Positions 1-9,081 of a stretch of 64,000 nt of DNA are shown one piece after another. Positions within the stretch are counted from its first letter, which is position 1; the number at the start of each line of letters is the position of its first letter. The DNA is from Bradyrhizobium diazoefficiens (GTDB taxonomy: Bacteria; Pseudomonadota; Alphaproteobacteria; Rhizobiales; Xanthobacteraceae). The stretch is taken from contig NZ_CP067100.1 of assembly GCF_016616235.1 (NCBI RefSeq), forward strand, positions 806,001-870,000, given 5' to 3'. A program made the translations under genes and the position numbers. Under the pieces are notes generated by a model. That model saw only the letters and a list, made by a program, of their open reading frames with translations, was not told the origin of the DNA and did not search any database.

Positions 1-281
1 ATCGCACTCAGGAAGGCCGCGACACCGTCAACAAGATGGTGCGCCTGGCCGACCTCACCCGCAACGCCTTCGCCAATGGCGATCTGTCGACGGTGATGAG
101 CCCGCGCACGGTGATCACCTGGGCGGAGAACGCCGACATCTTCGGCGATATCGGCTTCGCCTTCCGCGTCACCTTCCTCAACAAATGCGACGAGCTCGAA
201 CGTCCCTTGGTCGCCGAGTTCTATCAGCGCTGCTTCAATGCGGAGCTGCCGGAATCGGCGGTCAACGTGGCGCTCAGCTGA
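1..281 (+). CDS. cobS: Cobaltochelatase subunit CobS, C-terminal end (5' truncated by window)
   Basis: Partial gene: the reading frame is open from the window edge (first full codon at base 3) and stops at 279-281. The 92 visible residues include an [10 protein letters not shown] segment and end in the [13 protein letters not shown] type tail that I recognise from CobS, the AAA+ ATPase subunit of the aerobic cobalt chelatase (CobNST), which inserts cobalt into hydrogenobyrinic acid a,c-diamide during cobalamin synthesis. The Walker motifs lie upstream of the window. cobT follows on the same strand 68 bp downstream, the usual pairing. The only oddity is a palindromic repeat in the short gap between them. 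Confidence 0.9.
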   Translation, partial: RTQEGRDTVNKMVRLADLTRNAFANGDLSTVMSPRTVITWAENADIFGDIGFAFRVTFLNKCDELERPLVAEFYQRCFNAELPESAVNVALS

Positions 282-291
282 GGTCTAGGAT

Positions 292-338
292 GTCGTCCCG
301 GCTCCCCGTGCGCAATTGCGCGCCGGGTCGGGACGACG
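292..338. repeat. Palindromic repeat between cobS and cobT
   Basis: The arms GTCGTCCCGGC (292-302) and GCCGGGTCGGGACGAC (near 322-337) flank a perfect GCGCAATTGCGC palindrome at 310-321. The same core recurs at 3324-3340 downstream. It forms a strong hairpin in the cobS-cobT gap and belongs to the intergenic palindrome family seen across this window. Confidence 0.75.
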
Positions 339-349
339 GATAGGGTGAG

Positions 350-2251
350 ATGACCACCTCCAATTCCAAATTCCGTAACAGCAAGGAAGCGCCGACCGAG
401 CCGTTCAAGCGCTCGGTCGCCTCCTGCCTCAAGGCGATCGCGAAATCGCCTGAGCTCGACGTCTCCTTCGCCGCCGAGCGTCCCGGCCTTGCGCCGGGCA
501 AGGCGCGGCTGCCCGAGCCGGCGCGCAAGATGACCAAGCGCGATGCCGCGGTCGTGCGCGGCCATGCCGATTCCATCGCGCTCAAGCTCGCCTGTCACGA
601 TCCCAAAGTTCACCGCAAGCTGATGCCCGGCAACCCGCAGGCGCGCGGCGTGTTCGAGGCGGTCGAGCAGGCCCGCGTCGAGGCGATCGGCGCGCGCCGC
701 ATGGCCGGCGTTGCGAAAAACCTCACCGCGATGCTCGACGACCATTTCCATCGCGGCAAGTTCGACGAGATCACCGACCGCGCCGATGCGCCGCTGGCCG
801 ACGCGTTGGCGATGCTGGTGCGCGAGCGCCTGACCGGCATGGCGCCGCCGGCGGCCGCCAGGAAGATGGTCGATCTCTGGCGTCCGATTCTCGAGGACAA
901 GATCGGCAAGCGGCTCGACCGGCTCGACGGCGTGCTCGAGGACCAGATCCGGTTCGGCGATGCCGTGCATGATCTCCTGACCGCACTCGAGCTCGGCGAC
1001 GAGCGCAGCGCCGACAGCGAGGACGATGAGGACAACGACGAGAACCAGGACGGCGACAACGATCAGTCCGGCGCCGAAGGCTCGCCCGATTCCGATGCCG
1101 CGCAGGAGATGAGCGCCGACCAGGCGCAAGCCTCATCCGAGGAGATGGCCGACAGCGCAATGGAAAGCGCGCAGGCCTCGACCTCCGACAGCTTCGACGA
1201 CGGCGAGCTCGGCGACGACGAGACCCCGGGCGAGGCGACGCGTCCGAACGCGCACGGCAAGAACGAGCCGCGCGGGCCCGAATACCACGCCTTCGCGCCG
1301 AAATTCGACGAGGTCATCGCGGCCGAAGACCTCTGCGACCATGACGAGCTGGAGCGGCTGCGCGCCTATCTCGACAAGCAGCTCGCGCATCTGCAGGGCA
1401 TCGTCGCCCGTCTTGCCAATCGTCTCCAGCGCCGCCTGATGGCGCAGCAGAACCGCGCCTGGGAGTTCGACCTCGAAGAGGGCATTCTTGACCCCGCGCG
1501 CCTCTCGCGCGTCGTCACTGATCCCTATCACCCGCTGTCCTTCATGCACGAGAAGGAGGCGACGTTCCGCGATACCGTGGTGACGCTGCTGCTCGACAAT
1601 TCCGGCTCGATGCGCGGTCGGCCCATCACCGTGGCCGCCACCTGCGCCGACATTCTCGCCCGCACGCTGGAGCGTTGCGGCGTCAAGGTCGAGATTTTGG
1701 GCTTCACCACCCGCGCCTGGAAGGGCGGGCAGTCGCGTGAGGCGTGGCTTGCCGCCGGCAAGCCGGCCAGCCCCGGCCGTCTTAACGATCTCCGCCACAT
1801 CATCTACAAGTCGGCGGATGCGCCGTGGCGCCGTGCACGAAAAAATCTCGGCCTGATGATGCGCGAAGGGCTGCTCAAGGAGAACATCGACGGTGAGGCG
1901 CTCGACTGGGCGCACAAGCGCCTGCTGGCGAGGGCCGAGCAGCGCAAGATCCTGATGATGATCTCGGACGGCGCGCCGGTCGACGATTCCACGCTGTCGG
2001 TCAATCCCGGCAATTATCTCGAGCGGCATCTGCGCCACATCATCGAGGAGATCGAGACCCGCTCGCCGGTCGAGCTGATCGCGATCGGCATCGGCCATGA
2101 CGTGACGCGCTACTACCGCCGCGCGGTGACGATCGTGGACGCCGAGGAGCTCGGCGGCGCCATCACCGAAAAGCTCGCCGAGCTGTTCAGCGAGACCAAC
2201 ACCGCGCCGAGCCAGCCGGCCGCCCGCCCGCGCCGCAAATTGCATTCGTGA
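350..2251 (+). CDS. cobT: Cobaltochelatase subunit CobT
   Basis: 633 residues, the normal CobT size. CobT is the von Willebrand A partner of the CobS ATPase; together they form the chaperone-like ring that drives CobN to insert Co2+ into hydrogenobyrinic acid a,c-diamide. Visible parts are an N-terminal helical region, a very acidic low-complexity stretch around residues 215-310 rich in Asp/Glu/Ser, and a C-terminal vWA domain from about residue 410 whose MIDAS metal site begins DNSGS near residue 416. The ATG at 350 follows a GGATAGGG-like Shine-Dalgarno. The stop codon overlaps the GTG of the next gene. It lies directly downstream of cobS, as expected. Confidence 0.95.
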   Translation: MTTSNSKFRNSKEAPTEPFKRSVASCLKAIAKSPELDVSFAAERPGLAPGKARLPEPARKMTKRDAAVVRGHADSIALKLACHDPKVHRKLMPGNPQARGVFEAVEQARVEAIGARRMAGVAKNLTAMLDDHFHRGKFDEITDRADAPLADALAMLVRERLTGMAPPAAARKMVDLWRPILEDKIGKRLDRLDGVLEDQIRFGDAVHDLLTALELGDERSADSEDDEDNDENQDGDNDQSGAEGSPDSDAAQEMSADQAQASSEEMADSAMESAQASTSDSFDDGELGDDETPGEATRPNAHGKNEPRGPEYHAFAPKFDEVIAAEDLCDHDELERLRAYLDKQLAHLQGIVARLANRLQRRLMAQQNRAWEFDLEEGILDPARLSRVVTDPYHPLSFMHEKEATFRDTVVTLLLDNSGSMRGRPITVAATCADILARTLERCGVKVEILGFTTRAWKGGQSREAWLAAGKPASPGRLNDLRHIIYKSADAPWRRARKNLGLMMREGLLKENIDGEALDWAHKRLLARAEQRKILMMISDGAPVDDSTLSVNPGNYLERHLRHIIEEIETRSPVELIAIGIGHDVTRYYRRAVTIVDAEELGGAITEKLAELFSETNTAPSQPAARPRRKLHS

Positions 2252-3288
2252 GCACCGATCAATCCCGCCGCAGCTTTCTCGGCCACGCGGCGGCGGGATT
2301 TTCCATTCTAGCGATCCCTGGAGTGGCGCAGGCGCAGGTTGAGCACGCCATCACTGCGCCTGTCAGCATCGAGGTCAATGCGCGGCCGATTCCGTCATTC
2401 GAGCCGCGCGACCGCGCGCGCGTGCGCTTCGGCTCGCTGCAATATCGCAGCGGTCTCGTGCTGACCTCGCCGCATCGCGGCTTTGGCGGCCTGTCCGCGC
2501 TCCGTTTTCTCGACAGCAAAGGCGAGCGTTTTCTCGCGCTGTCCGACCAGGGCAGCTGGTTCACCGGGCGCATCCGCTATTCTGGCGGCAAGATGGTCGC
2601 GCTCGACGATGTCGAGGCGGCGCCGATGCTGAATGCCGAGGGGCGGCCGATCACCGAGAAGCGCAATTGGTACGACACTGAGTCGCTCGCGCGTGACGGC
2701 AATGTCTTTTATGTCGGGCTCGAGCGCGTCAACCAGATCATGCGCTTCGATTTCGCCAGGGGCGGCATGCAGGCGCGCGGCGAGGTGGTGCCGACGCCGG
2801 CGGCGATCCGCAAGCTGCCGGATAACAAGGGGCTGGAGGCGCTGGTGTTTGTGCCGAAGGGCCAACCCTTGGCCGGCACCCTGATCGCCTTCTCCGAGCG
2901 CGGGCTCGATGCCGACGGCAATCTGCTCGCGTTCCTGATCGGCGGCCCCACGCCCGGCCAGTTCAGCGTGCGCCGCACCGAGAAATTCGACATCAGCGAC
3001 GCCGTGCTGCTGCCCAGCGGCGAGCTCCTGATCCTCGAACGCAAATTCTCCTGGTTCACCGGCGTCAACATCCGCATCCGCGCGATCCCGCTCAAATCCA
3101 TCGCACCGGGCGCGCTGGTCGACGGCCCCGCGCTGTTCGCCGCCGATCTCGGCCACGAGATCGACAACATGGAAGGCATCGACGCCCACGTCACGGCCGA
3201 GGGCGAGACCGTGCTGACGCTGGTGTCGGACGACAACTTTTCCATGTTGCAGCGGACATTGCTGCTGCAGTTTGCGCTGGTGGAGTAG
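2248..3288 (+). CDS. Tat-exported esterase-like activity of phytase family protein
   Basis: 346 residues starting at GTG 2248, overlapping the cobT stop by 4 bp, so probably translationally coupled. The N-terminus holds a twin-arginine signal (SRRSFLGH at about residues 7-14, then a hydrophobic stretch and an AQAQ-like cleavage site near 30), so export of a folded protein to the periplasm is expected. The body looks like the 'esterase-like activity of phytase' beta-propeller family, with repeated Gly/Asp-containing blades and a late DNMEGID segment. Substrate cannot be told from sequence; the family is assigned from overall pattern. The link to cobalt chelatase is positional only. Confidence 0.75.
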   Translation: MSTDQSRRSFLGHAAAGFSILAIPGVAQAQVEHAITAPVSIEVNARPIPSFEPRDRARVRFGSLQYRSGLVLTSPHRGFGGLSALRFLDSKGERFLALSDQGSWFTGRIRYSGGKMVALDDVEAAPMLNAEGRPITEKRNWYDTESLARDGNVFYVGLERVNQIMRFDFARGGMQARGEVVPTPAAIRKLPDNKGLEALVFVPKGQPLAGTLIAFSERGLDADGNLLAFLIGGPTPGQFSVRRTEKFDISDAVLLPSGELLILERKFSWFTGVNIRIRAIPLKSIAPGALVDGPALFAADLGHEIDNMEGIDAHVTAEGETVLTLVSDDNFSMLQRTLLLQFALVE

Positions 3289-3310
3289 CGGGGGCGCGAC
3301 ACACTCTCCT

Positions 3311-3455
3311 GTCGTCCCTGCCTAGTGCGCAATTGCGCACGGGGCGCAGGGACCCATACCGCGTGATCTAGCGATTGGGGATGATGCCAATCCCGAACGA
3401 CTAATCTCCGCCAAACTCCTCCCTGTGGTTCTGGGTCCCTGCTTTCGCAGGGTCG
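3311..3455. repeat. Long intergenic palindromic repeat
   Basis: The 317-bp gap 3289-3605 is mostly this element. It opens with GTCGTCCCTGC, carries the palindrome GTGCGCAATTGCGCAC (3325-3340) and GGGACCCA, and closes with TGGGTCCCTGC, the inverse of the opening arm. It shares the GCGCAATTGCGC core with the repeat at 292-338. No gene or convincing promoter is visible in the rest of the gap. Confidence 0.7.
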
Positions 3456-3605
3456 ACAGCGGAATGTGAAGGCTCACCTCGTGACCACATGACCCGCAAT
3501 GCATGGCCCCGCAGGCGGCCATGCCGCCTGCGCAACTCGCAATTCGCCGCCGGGCCACTAAACTTCATGCAATCGCTTCCATCCCTCCATCCCCGGAACT
3601 CCCGC

Positions 3606-4718
3606 ATGAGCGCCCTGTTTTCCCCGATCAAGCTGCGCGGCCTGACTTTGAAGAACCGCGTCGTGGTGTCGCCGATGTGCCAGTATTCGGCCGAGGACGG
3701 CGTCGCCACCGATTGGCACTTCACCCACATCAACAATCTCAGCCTCTCGGGCGCGGCGATGTTCTGCATCGAGGCAACCCATGTGGAGGCGATCGGCCGC
3801 ATCACGCCGGGCTGCCTCGGGCTCTACAGCGATGCTTGCGAGGCCGCGCTGAAGCAGATCCTTAGCTCCGTGCGCAAGCGTTCCTCCACGGCGGTGGCGA
3901 TGCAGCTCGCCCATGCCGGCCGCAAAGCGTCGAGCGCGCGGCCCTGGGACGGCGGCCAGCTGATCCCGGTCGAGCACGGCGGCTGGCAGACGGTGGCGCC
4001 GTCGGCGGTGCCGCACAAGGAGGGCGAGGCCGCCCCGCTTGCGCTCGATGCCGCGGGCCTGAAGCGCATCCGCGACGCCTTCGTCGACTGTGCCCGCCGC
4101 GCGGACCGCATCGGCATCGACGCCATCGAGCTGCACGGCGCGCACGGTTATCTCCTGCATCAGTTCCTGTCGCCGATCTCCAACAAGCGCACGGATGAGT
4201 ACGGCGGGTCTTTGCAGAACCGCATGCGCTTCCCGCTCGAGGTCTACGACGCGGTCCGGGCCGTGTTCCCGCACGACAAGCCGGTCGGCATGCGGGTGTC
4301 GTCGACCGACTGGGTCGAGGGCGGCTGGGATCTGGCGCAGACCATCGAATTCGCGCAAGCGCTGAAGGCGCGCGGTGTCGACTGGATCGACGCCTCCTCC
4401 GGCGGCGTCTCGCCGCTGCAGAAGATTCCGCTCGGCCCCGGCTATCAGGTCCGGTTCGCCGAGGCCATCAGGCGCGAGACGGGCGTGCCGACCATCGCCG
4501 TTGGCCTCATCACCGAGCCCAAGCAGGCCGAAGAGATCGTCGCGTCCGGCAAGGCCGACATGGTCGCGCTCGCCCGCGGCATGCTCTACGACCCCCGCTG
4601 GGGCTGGCACGCCGCCGCCGAGCTCGGCGGCGAGGTCGAAGCCCCGCCGCAATATTGGCGCTCGCAGCCCTCCAGCCAGAAGGCGCTGTTCGGCAAGACC
4701 ACGTTCGGGGCGCGGTGA
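3606..4718 (+). CDS. NADH:flavin oxidoreductase, old yellow enzyme (YqjM/NamA-like)
   Basis: 370 residues from ATG 3606. It is an FMN-dependent TIM-barrel ene-reductase of the YqjM/NamA branch: N-terminal KNRVVVSPMCQYS, then the HGAHGYLLHQFLSP block at about residues 176-190 that carries the substrate-binding His pair, followed by the NKRTDEYGGS loop and a C-terminal phosphate-binding region ending ALARGMLYDP. Such enzymes reduce activated C=C bonds with NAD(P)H; the natural substrate is unknown. An in-frame ATG at 3567 would add 13 residues; 3606 is preferred because MSALFSPIKLRG is the usual N-terminus of the family. It is not obviously part of an operon. Confidence 0.88.
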   Translation: MSALFSPIKLRGLTLKNRVVVSPMCQYSAEDGVATDWHFTHINNLSLSGAAMFCIEATHVEAIGRITPGCLGLYSDACEAALKQILSSVRKRSSTAVAMQLAHAGRKASSARPWDGGQLIPVEHGGWQTVAPSAVPHKEGEAAPLALDAAGLKRIRDAFVDCARRADRIGIDAIELHGAHGYLLHQFLSPISNKRTDEYGGSLQNRMRFPLEVYDAVRAVFPHDKPVGMRVSSTDWVEGGWDLAQTIEFAQALKARGVDWIDASSGGVSPLQKIPLGPGYQVRFAEAIRRETGVPTIAVGLITEPKQAEEIVASGKADMVALARGMLYDPRWGWHAAAELGGEVEAPPQYWRSQPSSQKALFGKTTFGAR

Positions 4719-4725
4719 TGTCTTT

Positions 4726-4889
4726 ACCTCTCCCCGCTTGCGGGGAGAGGTCGAATTCGATCGCAGATCGAATTCGGGTGAGGGGGTACAGGTCTCATGG
4801 TGATCTCATTCGCGGAGAGAGGCCCCTCACCCCAACCCTCTCAGCGCGAGCGAAGCTCGTCGCGACTCCGTAAGAACGGGGAGAGGGAG
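4726..4889. repeat. Composite palindromic repeat
   Basis: Two nested inverted repeats: a hairpin of CCTCTCCCC/GGGGAGAGG around 4727-4750 and CGAATTCGATC-GCA-GATCGAATTCG at 4752-4776, followed by a CCTCTCAGCGCGAGCGAAGCTC segment. Closely related copies lie at 45409-45533 and 58088-58253. Non-coding. Confidence 0.75.
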
Positions 4890-4987
4890 ACATCTCCCCC
4901 TCACGCATCCGTAACTCCCCCCAACCTTCCACCCCCCGCAAAACTGGCCTAACCTCCGCAACCTGCAACGCCTCACGGAGGCCGGCC

Positions 4988-5395
4988 ATGCGTTTTGGTG
5001 TTCGCAAAACTGCCCATGTGTTCGAGCGCGTGGGCCTTGCGATGGCAGGCGCGGCGTGCGGGCTGTTCGTCGGCGCCTATGTGGGATCGGCGATCCCGCA
5101 CCTCACCACGCAGGGCTTCCTGCTGCTGATGATGGTGCTGGGCTTCGTCGGCTTCTATCTCGGCATCGACACGCCGCAGCTGCCCTTCGACGAAGCGCAC
5201 AGCCACATCGACGCCGCGGAATTCCTGAGCGCCGCCGGCACGCTCTGCGCCACCTTCACCGCGCTCGCCTCCGTCGCCGTGATCGTGCTGCGGCTCGACC
5301 CGCACATCGCCTGGAGCTGGCTCGCGCTGCTCGGCTGGATCGCCGGCGTCGCCATGCAGATCGTCGCAGGGGCGAAAGCCAGGATGCGCGGGTAG
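4988..5395 (+). CDS. Small integral membrane protein, unknown function
   Basis: 135 residues with a good Shine-Dalgarno (ACGGAGG, 8 nt before the ATG). Four hydrophobic segments are visible, roughly residues 17-37, 40-58, 78-98 and 106-126, with a short acidic and His-containing loop (DEAHSHIDAAE) between the second and third. I do not recognise a family. It stands alone between two repeat elements, so context says nothing about its role. Confidence 0.65.
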   Translation: MRFGVRKTAHVFERVGLAMAGAACGLFVGAYVGSAIPHLTTQGFLLLMMVLGFVGFYLGIDTPQLPFDEAHSHIDAAEFLSAAGTLCATFTALASVAVIVLRLDPHIAWSWLALLGWIAGVAMQIVAGAKARMRG

Positions 5396-5436
5396 CGGGG
5401 GAGTTGTTGAAGAACGATCGCGCCGCGCGCGCTGCA

Positions 5437-5546
5437 ACCTCTCCCGCGTGCGGGAGAGGTCGCGCCGAAGGCGCGGGTGAGGGCTCCCTCCTCTGGGGGA
5501 GTGTCCCATCGCGGAGACACCCTCTCCCCGACCCTCCCCCGCCAGC
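5437..5546. repeat. Palindromic repeat, left half, interrupted by the insertion sequence
   Basis: Begins with a hairpin of ACCTCTCCCG/CGGGAGAGGT (5437-5460) and runs to ACCCTCCCCCGCCAGC. Removing the insertion sequence and one copy of its target duplication joins this to GGGGGAGGG at 6741-6749 and restores a CCCTCCCCC/GGGGGAGGG hairpin with a 6-base loop. The right-hand remainder is 6741 onward. Confidence 0.75.
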
Positions 5547-6732
5547 GCAGGGCTATCGCATATGAGTAAAGAGCTCGAAGAAGAAGTCTTTGCTCCACAT
5601 GGCGCGGCGCATTTTACTGCTGATGGATGTATTGGAGGGATGCATTCGCAAGATGTTTTGAGCAAGACGGCGGATCACAGCGAAGTTTTCCGGCCCATAA
5701 TCCTTGCGGGTGCGTGCGGAATCCTCGTCGAATACGACATCGAGAATCCAGTGCAACTGGTTCTCGATACCCCAATGTGCGCGCACGACTTGGGCCATTC
5801 ATAGCCTGCGCGAGAGCGCAATATAGCGTGTGGCGGTTTCGCGCTTGCCATTGGCCGTGGTGCGTTCTGCTTCGATGCGGCCAAACGCCTTGAGACCAGG
5901 CAGCAAGGCCCGCGCTGCGGCTGGAGCCGGTATTACGCTCGCGCGGCGCCGCTCGATCCGGCCGTGGGCCTTCTCCTCCGTGGCCAGCGAAGCAGCGACG
6001 TCGCCGGCTTTTGCGAAGGCGCGCTCGGCCTCGGCGTAAAGCGGACCATTGTTGCCCTTGAGACCCAGAGCATAATCGGCCTTGGCGTCCAAGACCGCCT
6101 GCGCCATCGCCGGGTGACAATGCAGTGCATCCGCCGTCACGGTGCAGCCCTTGAGGACAAGGCTGCCCAGCAATTGCAGGGTTGCGGCCACCTCATTGCC
6201 GCCGGGGGCGCGCGCTTGGGCCAAGGCCACTCGCGTCTGGGTGTCCCAGATGCTCACCATCAGTGGCGGCAGGTAGGCCCGCCCCTTCTCATAGCCGCGT
6301 CGCAGGCTTTTGCCGTCGACCGCCACAACCCCTGGCGCAGGCTTCAACCCGAGCTCCGCCCGCAGTGCCGTCATAAAGGCCATAAACGCCTTCGCCAACT
6401 CGTCCGGATCAAGCAGGCGGAACAGACGGCTGAAGGTATCGTGGCTCGGTGCCCCGTGGGGCAGGTCGACAATCGCAGAAAGCTCTTCCACACGCGCTTC
6501 TGCGAAATCGGCGACTTCAGCACCGCTCTTGGCTCCGCACAGCGTCGCCGCCAAAGTCAAAAACAGTATAGTTCCAATAGGGTGACGAGCATTGATGTCG
6601 CGTGGGTCGCGTACTTCTCGCAATATCGAGATGTAAGACTGCATCAGGCCTTCTCCGCAAAGAGAAAACCACAACAGAATCTCTCAAACGCCGATCCGCA
6701 AGCCGCGATTTACTCATATGCGATTCCCCTGC
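5547..6732 (-). mobile_element. ISAs1-family insertion sequence, 1186 bp, with terminal repeats and 8-bp target duplication
   Basis: Both ends are visible. The left inverted repeat is 5547-5570 and the right 6709-6732; read outward to inward they match at 22 of 24 positions, beginning GCAGGG and ending ATCGCATATGAGTAAA. The direct repeat CCGCCAGC flanks both sides (5539-5546 and 6733-6740), the 8-bp duplication expected of ISAs1 elements. It carries one transposase gene on the minus strand whose stop codon lies inside the left inverted repeat. Intact ends with a duplicated target suggest a fairly recent insertion, although the transposase has a premature stop. Confidence 0.92.
5553..6644 (-). 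pseudogene. ISAs1-family transposase interrupted by an in-frame TGA
   Basis: DDE transposase that catalyses movement of the surrounding element. The first part (from ATG 6644, preceded by GGAGAAGG) contains the AVDGK motif with the first catalytic Asp and a TADALHCH motif with the second, and ends at a TGA at 5799-5801. The frame continues without shift: an ATG follows the stop immediately, and the remaining 81 residues contain HWGIENQLHW with the catalytic Glu. Total length of about 362 residues is normal for the family. The stop therefore separates D-D from E. Family members usually have a few residues such as SPE at this junction, so a small deletion may have created the stop. Stop readthrough or re-initiation at 5798 cannot be excluded. 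Confidence 0.85.
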
Positions 6733-6789
6733 CCGCCAGCGGGGGAGGGAGCGTACCTCCCGCGTGGTGATGCTGAAGTCTACAAAATC

Positions 6790-7035
6790 CTAAAACACCA
6801 CGCCGACCCGCGTGCCGCGCTTCCAGGCGATCCGGCACCGCTTCTTGGTGTTGACGTGCAGCAGCTCGAACCGGTCGGGGATGCTCACCTGCCCGCCGAG
6901 ATCGACGCAGGCCCCGCCGGGCGAATAGTCGATCAGGGTGCAGTTGATCACCGGCGCGCGCGGGTCGGTGATGATCTTGGCCTGGCGGGACACCAGGCCG
7001 GCGGGTTTCACGCGGGTAAATCGTCGCGGATGCAT
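6790..7035 (-). CDS. Small PilZ-domain protein
   Basis: 81 residues. The two c-di-GMP-binding motifs of PilZ domains are present: RxxxR near the N-terminus (R-R-F-T-R, residues 4-8) and DxSxxG as DYSPGG near residue 38. The protein is a single stand-alone PilZ domain, so it probably acts as a c-di-GMP-responsive adaptor; its partner is unknown. The start at 7035 is chosen because GGAGGAG lies 8 nt upstream on the minus strand, and the open frame further upstream (to 7236) has no PilZ character. It lies just beyond the right end of the insertion sequence. Confidence 0.82.
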   Translation of the reverse strand: MHPRRFTRVKPAGLVSRQAKIITDPRAPVINCTLIDYSPGGACVDLGGQVSIPDRFELLHVNTKKRCRIAWKRGTRVGVVF

Positions 7036-7232
7036 TGGCACATCTCCTCCAACTCCGCAGGGCATGATCGGGAAAAGTGTGAGCGGTTTTCCGAGCAGAT
7101 CATGCCCAACCAAAAGGGTCGCGGCGGGCTTGGTCGCAATGATGAAACGGAGTTGATGCGATCCGGCTAAGGCGAGCGCGCGAATTTTAATGAAAAGTAG
7201 CAGCGAATGCCGGAAGCAGCGGTAGCGCGGTG

Positions 7233-7392
7233 CCACCCTCCCCTGGAGGGGGAGGGTCGATCGCGCACAGCGCGAGCGGGGTGGGGTGATCTCTCAACAC
7301 GGGCACTGCTGGATGCTGAGAGACCGTCACCCCACCCCGTCTCCCCTCGCTGCGCGATGCGAGCCGACCCTCCCCCTCCAGGGGAGGGTAAG
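7233..7392. repeat. Large inverted repeat with CCCTCCCC/GGGGAGGG arms
   Basis: Outer arms CCACCCTCCCCTGGAGG (from 7233) and CCTCCAGGGGAGGGTA (to about 7390) enclose a second pair, GCGAGCGGGGTGGGGTGA and TCACCCCACCCCGTC. It occupies most of the gap between the PilZ gene and the DUF2235 gene. Confidence 0.75.
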
Positions 7393-7402
7393 AGGAATCC
7401 CC

Positions 7403-8734
7403 TCACGCCACGTTCTCCTCCGCCGCCGCCTCCGCATGCGGCCCGACCGGCATCGGCACGGTCACATACACCTTCGGCAGATTCACCGGCCGGTAGTCCG
7501 GCTCCACCGCCATCCGCTTCACCACGCTCTCATGCACATGCGCGCCCTCGGGGATGACGCGCGGCTCGCGATCGGGGATGTAGAAGCCGGCAAACACCTT
7601 CCGGTCGGGCCATTCCTTGTACGTCGCACGCTTCGGCACATACTCCAGCACGCGCCAGGCCGCCGTCATCGAGTTGTGCAATGCGCCCGCCTTGCCGGTG
7701 TATTCAGGCGCGACATATCTAAACGGCGAGTTCTTGCGCGGCACGCCCCAGGCGAGCTGGTTCACGGTGCGCGGATTGAAGTTCAGCCCCGCCTTCGCCG
7801 CCTCCTCGATCATCCAGATCAGCGGCCATTTCGACTCCGCGCTCTCGGCTTCCGGATAGCCGCCGCCGACGTCGCAATGCACGCCGGCGAACCACACCTG
7901 CAAAATATCCTGCGGCTCCTTCTTCTCGTCGGGCACATAGCGGTTGCGCCAGAACTCCTGCGGCTCCCAGTACTCTTTCAGGCGGAACATGCAGCGCCGC
8001 TCGTCGATCGCGATCGCCTGCCGGAAGATCTTGACGCTCGGATTGCGCAGCGTGAAGGCGAGCTCCTCCAGGCTGAACAGATAGAAGAAATTGTCGCGCC
8101 GCGGCACGATCACGCTCGCCACCGTGTCCCAGACGCCGATGAAGTGGATGGTCGGCCAGCGCGTCGAGGTGATGCGCGCGAATTGCGCGGCGAGGTCGAA
8201 CGTGCCCTTCGGCAGCGGCCCCTGCTCGTCGACCGCGATGTCCTTGAGATCGTCGATGTCGTTGCCGCGCCCGGTGCCGGAATATTGCTTGTAGGCGACG
8301 AGCCCCGAGCCTGCGAGGTTCGCCTGCTCCGGCGAGATCAGCCCGATCTTGTGGATCAGCCCCGCCAGCACGCGAACGGTGTAGGCGCCGCGCGAAAAGC
8401 CGAACAGATAGATGCGGTCGCCGGGCGCATAATGCTGGACCAGGAAGCAATAGGCCGAGAGAACGTTGGCATCCAGCCCGTAGCCGGTGGCGAGCCCCAG
8501 CACCAGGTCGATATTGGCCTTGAGCCGGTGCCACGTCGTCGGCTCCGTCACCGTGCCGACCCCGGGGTCGTAAAACACCATCTGCCTGGGATGCGTCCTG
8601 TCGGTCTTGCGCAGGCAGCGATACAGCTTCAGGACGTTGGAGATGCTTTCGCTGATCTCGTTGCCGGTGCCGTCACAGCAGATGACGAGGTGCTTCGGCG
8701 AGGGGTTGTGGTCTGGGTTGGCTGCGTGCTCCAT
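7403..8734 (-). CDS. DUF2235 family alpha/beta-hydrolase
   Basis: 443 residues. DUF2235 proteins are alpha/beta-hydrolase-like and include the Tle1 phospholipases delivered by type VI secretion, but most chromosomal members are uncharacterised. Visible motifs are the N-terminal LVICCDGTGNE and the nucleophile elbow GFSRG with Ser at about residue 114, followed by AYTVRVLAG. The ATG at 8734 follows GGAGGCGCATCCC. No signal peptide, no VgrG, Hcp or immunity gene is nearby, so a secreted-effector role is not supported by context. Lipase or esterase activity is inferred from the family only. Confidence 0.82.
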   Translation of the reverse strand: MEHAANPDHNPSPKHLVICCDGTGNEISESISNVLKLYRCLRKTDRTHPRQMVFYDPGVGTVTEPTTWHRLKANIDLVLGLATGYGLDANVLSAYCFLVQHYAPGDRIYLFGFSRGAYTVRVLAGLIHKIGLISPEQANLAGSGLVAYKQYSGTGRGNDIDDLKDIAVDEQGPLPKGTFDLAAQFARITSTRWPTIHFIGVWDTVASVIVPRRDNFFYLFSLEELAFTLRNPSVKIFRQAIAIDERRCMFRLKEYWEPQEFWRNRYVPDEKKEPQDILQVWFAGVHCDVGGGYPEAESAESKWPLIWMIEEAAKAGLNFNPRTVNQLAWGVPRKNSPFRYVAPEYTGKAGALHNSMTAAWRVLEYVPKRATYKEWPDRKVFAGFYIPDREPRVIPEGAHVHESVVKRMAVEPDYRPVNLPKVYVTVPMPVGPHAEAAAEENVA

Positions 8735-8848
8735 GGGATGCGCCTCCGGGTGATGCTACCGGGGCGAGTATAGCGGAAAATGGGGAGCAAGTTGAGAGTG
8801 ACGCGCATAATTGTTTTCGCGAATCTACTCCAAAATCAATAGCACGCA

Positions 8849-8862
8849 ATTCTCGTGAGAAT
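8849..8862. promoter_or_regulatory. 14-bp palindrome upstream of the defence-gene remnant
   Basis: ATTCTC-GT-GAGAAT is a perfect inverted repeat 12 bp upstream of the ATG at 8875, in an AT-rich stretch between the divergent DUF2235 gene and the OLD-family fragment. It could be an operator or a 5' mRNA hairpin; no factor can be named. Confidence 0.4.
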
Positions 8863-8874
8863 CATAGGGGCGAA

Positions 8875-9024
8875 ATGTACTTAGCTGAATTGTCCATCAA
8901 GAATTTCCGTCGCTTAAGCGAAGCCACCCTTAGATTTGTACCCGGTCTTAACGTGCTCGTCGGTCCAAACAATATTGGTAAGACCGCAGTTGTCGACGCG
9001 CTTAGATGTGGCTTCGGAGGTTAG
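8875..9024 (+). pseudogene. OLD-family ATPase/nuclease (GajA-like), N-terminal fragment
   Basis: Only 49 residues before a TAG at 9022-9024. They are a clear N-terminus of an ABC-type OLD ATPase: LSIKNFRRL at the start and the Walker A motif GPNNIGKT, followed by VVDALR. Full-length relatives carry the rest of the ATPase and a TOPRIM nuclease domain, all missing here. After the Walker A region the sequence continues in another frame for about 25 codons and then enters a helicase fragment, so more than one deletion or frameshift has occurred. The base composition is visibly more AT-rich than the flanks, suggesting acquired DNA. Confidence 0.8.
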
Positions 9025-9081
9025 CGATGCTGCGAAAGCGAGAGTGCTGTTCAGTGGCATGTTTGAGCGCTCGCAAAATAA

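Noticed and set aside
224..1129. Long minus-strand reading frames antisense to cobT and to many other genes
   Set aside because: In high-GC DNA the strand opposite a real gene is often open; the translations have no domains and the plus-strand genes are clearly real.
3489..3605. Extended N-terminus of the old-yellow-enzyme gene
   Set aside because: Residues before ATG 3606 (or 3567) have no family similarity and overlap the repeat region.
7403..8734. DUF2235 protein as a type VI secretion lipase effector (Tle1)
   Set aside because: No VgrG, Hcp, PAAR or immunity partner nearby and no adaptor; only the family resemblance remains.
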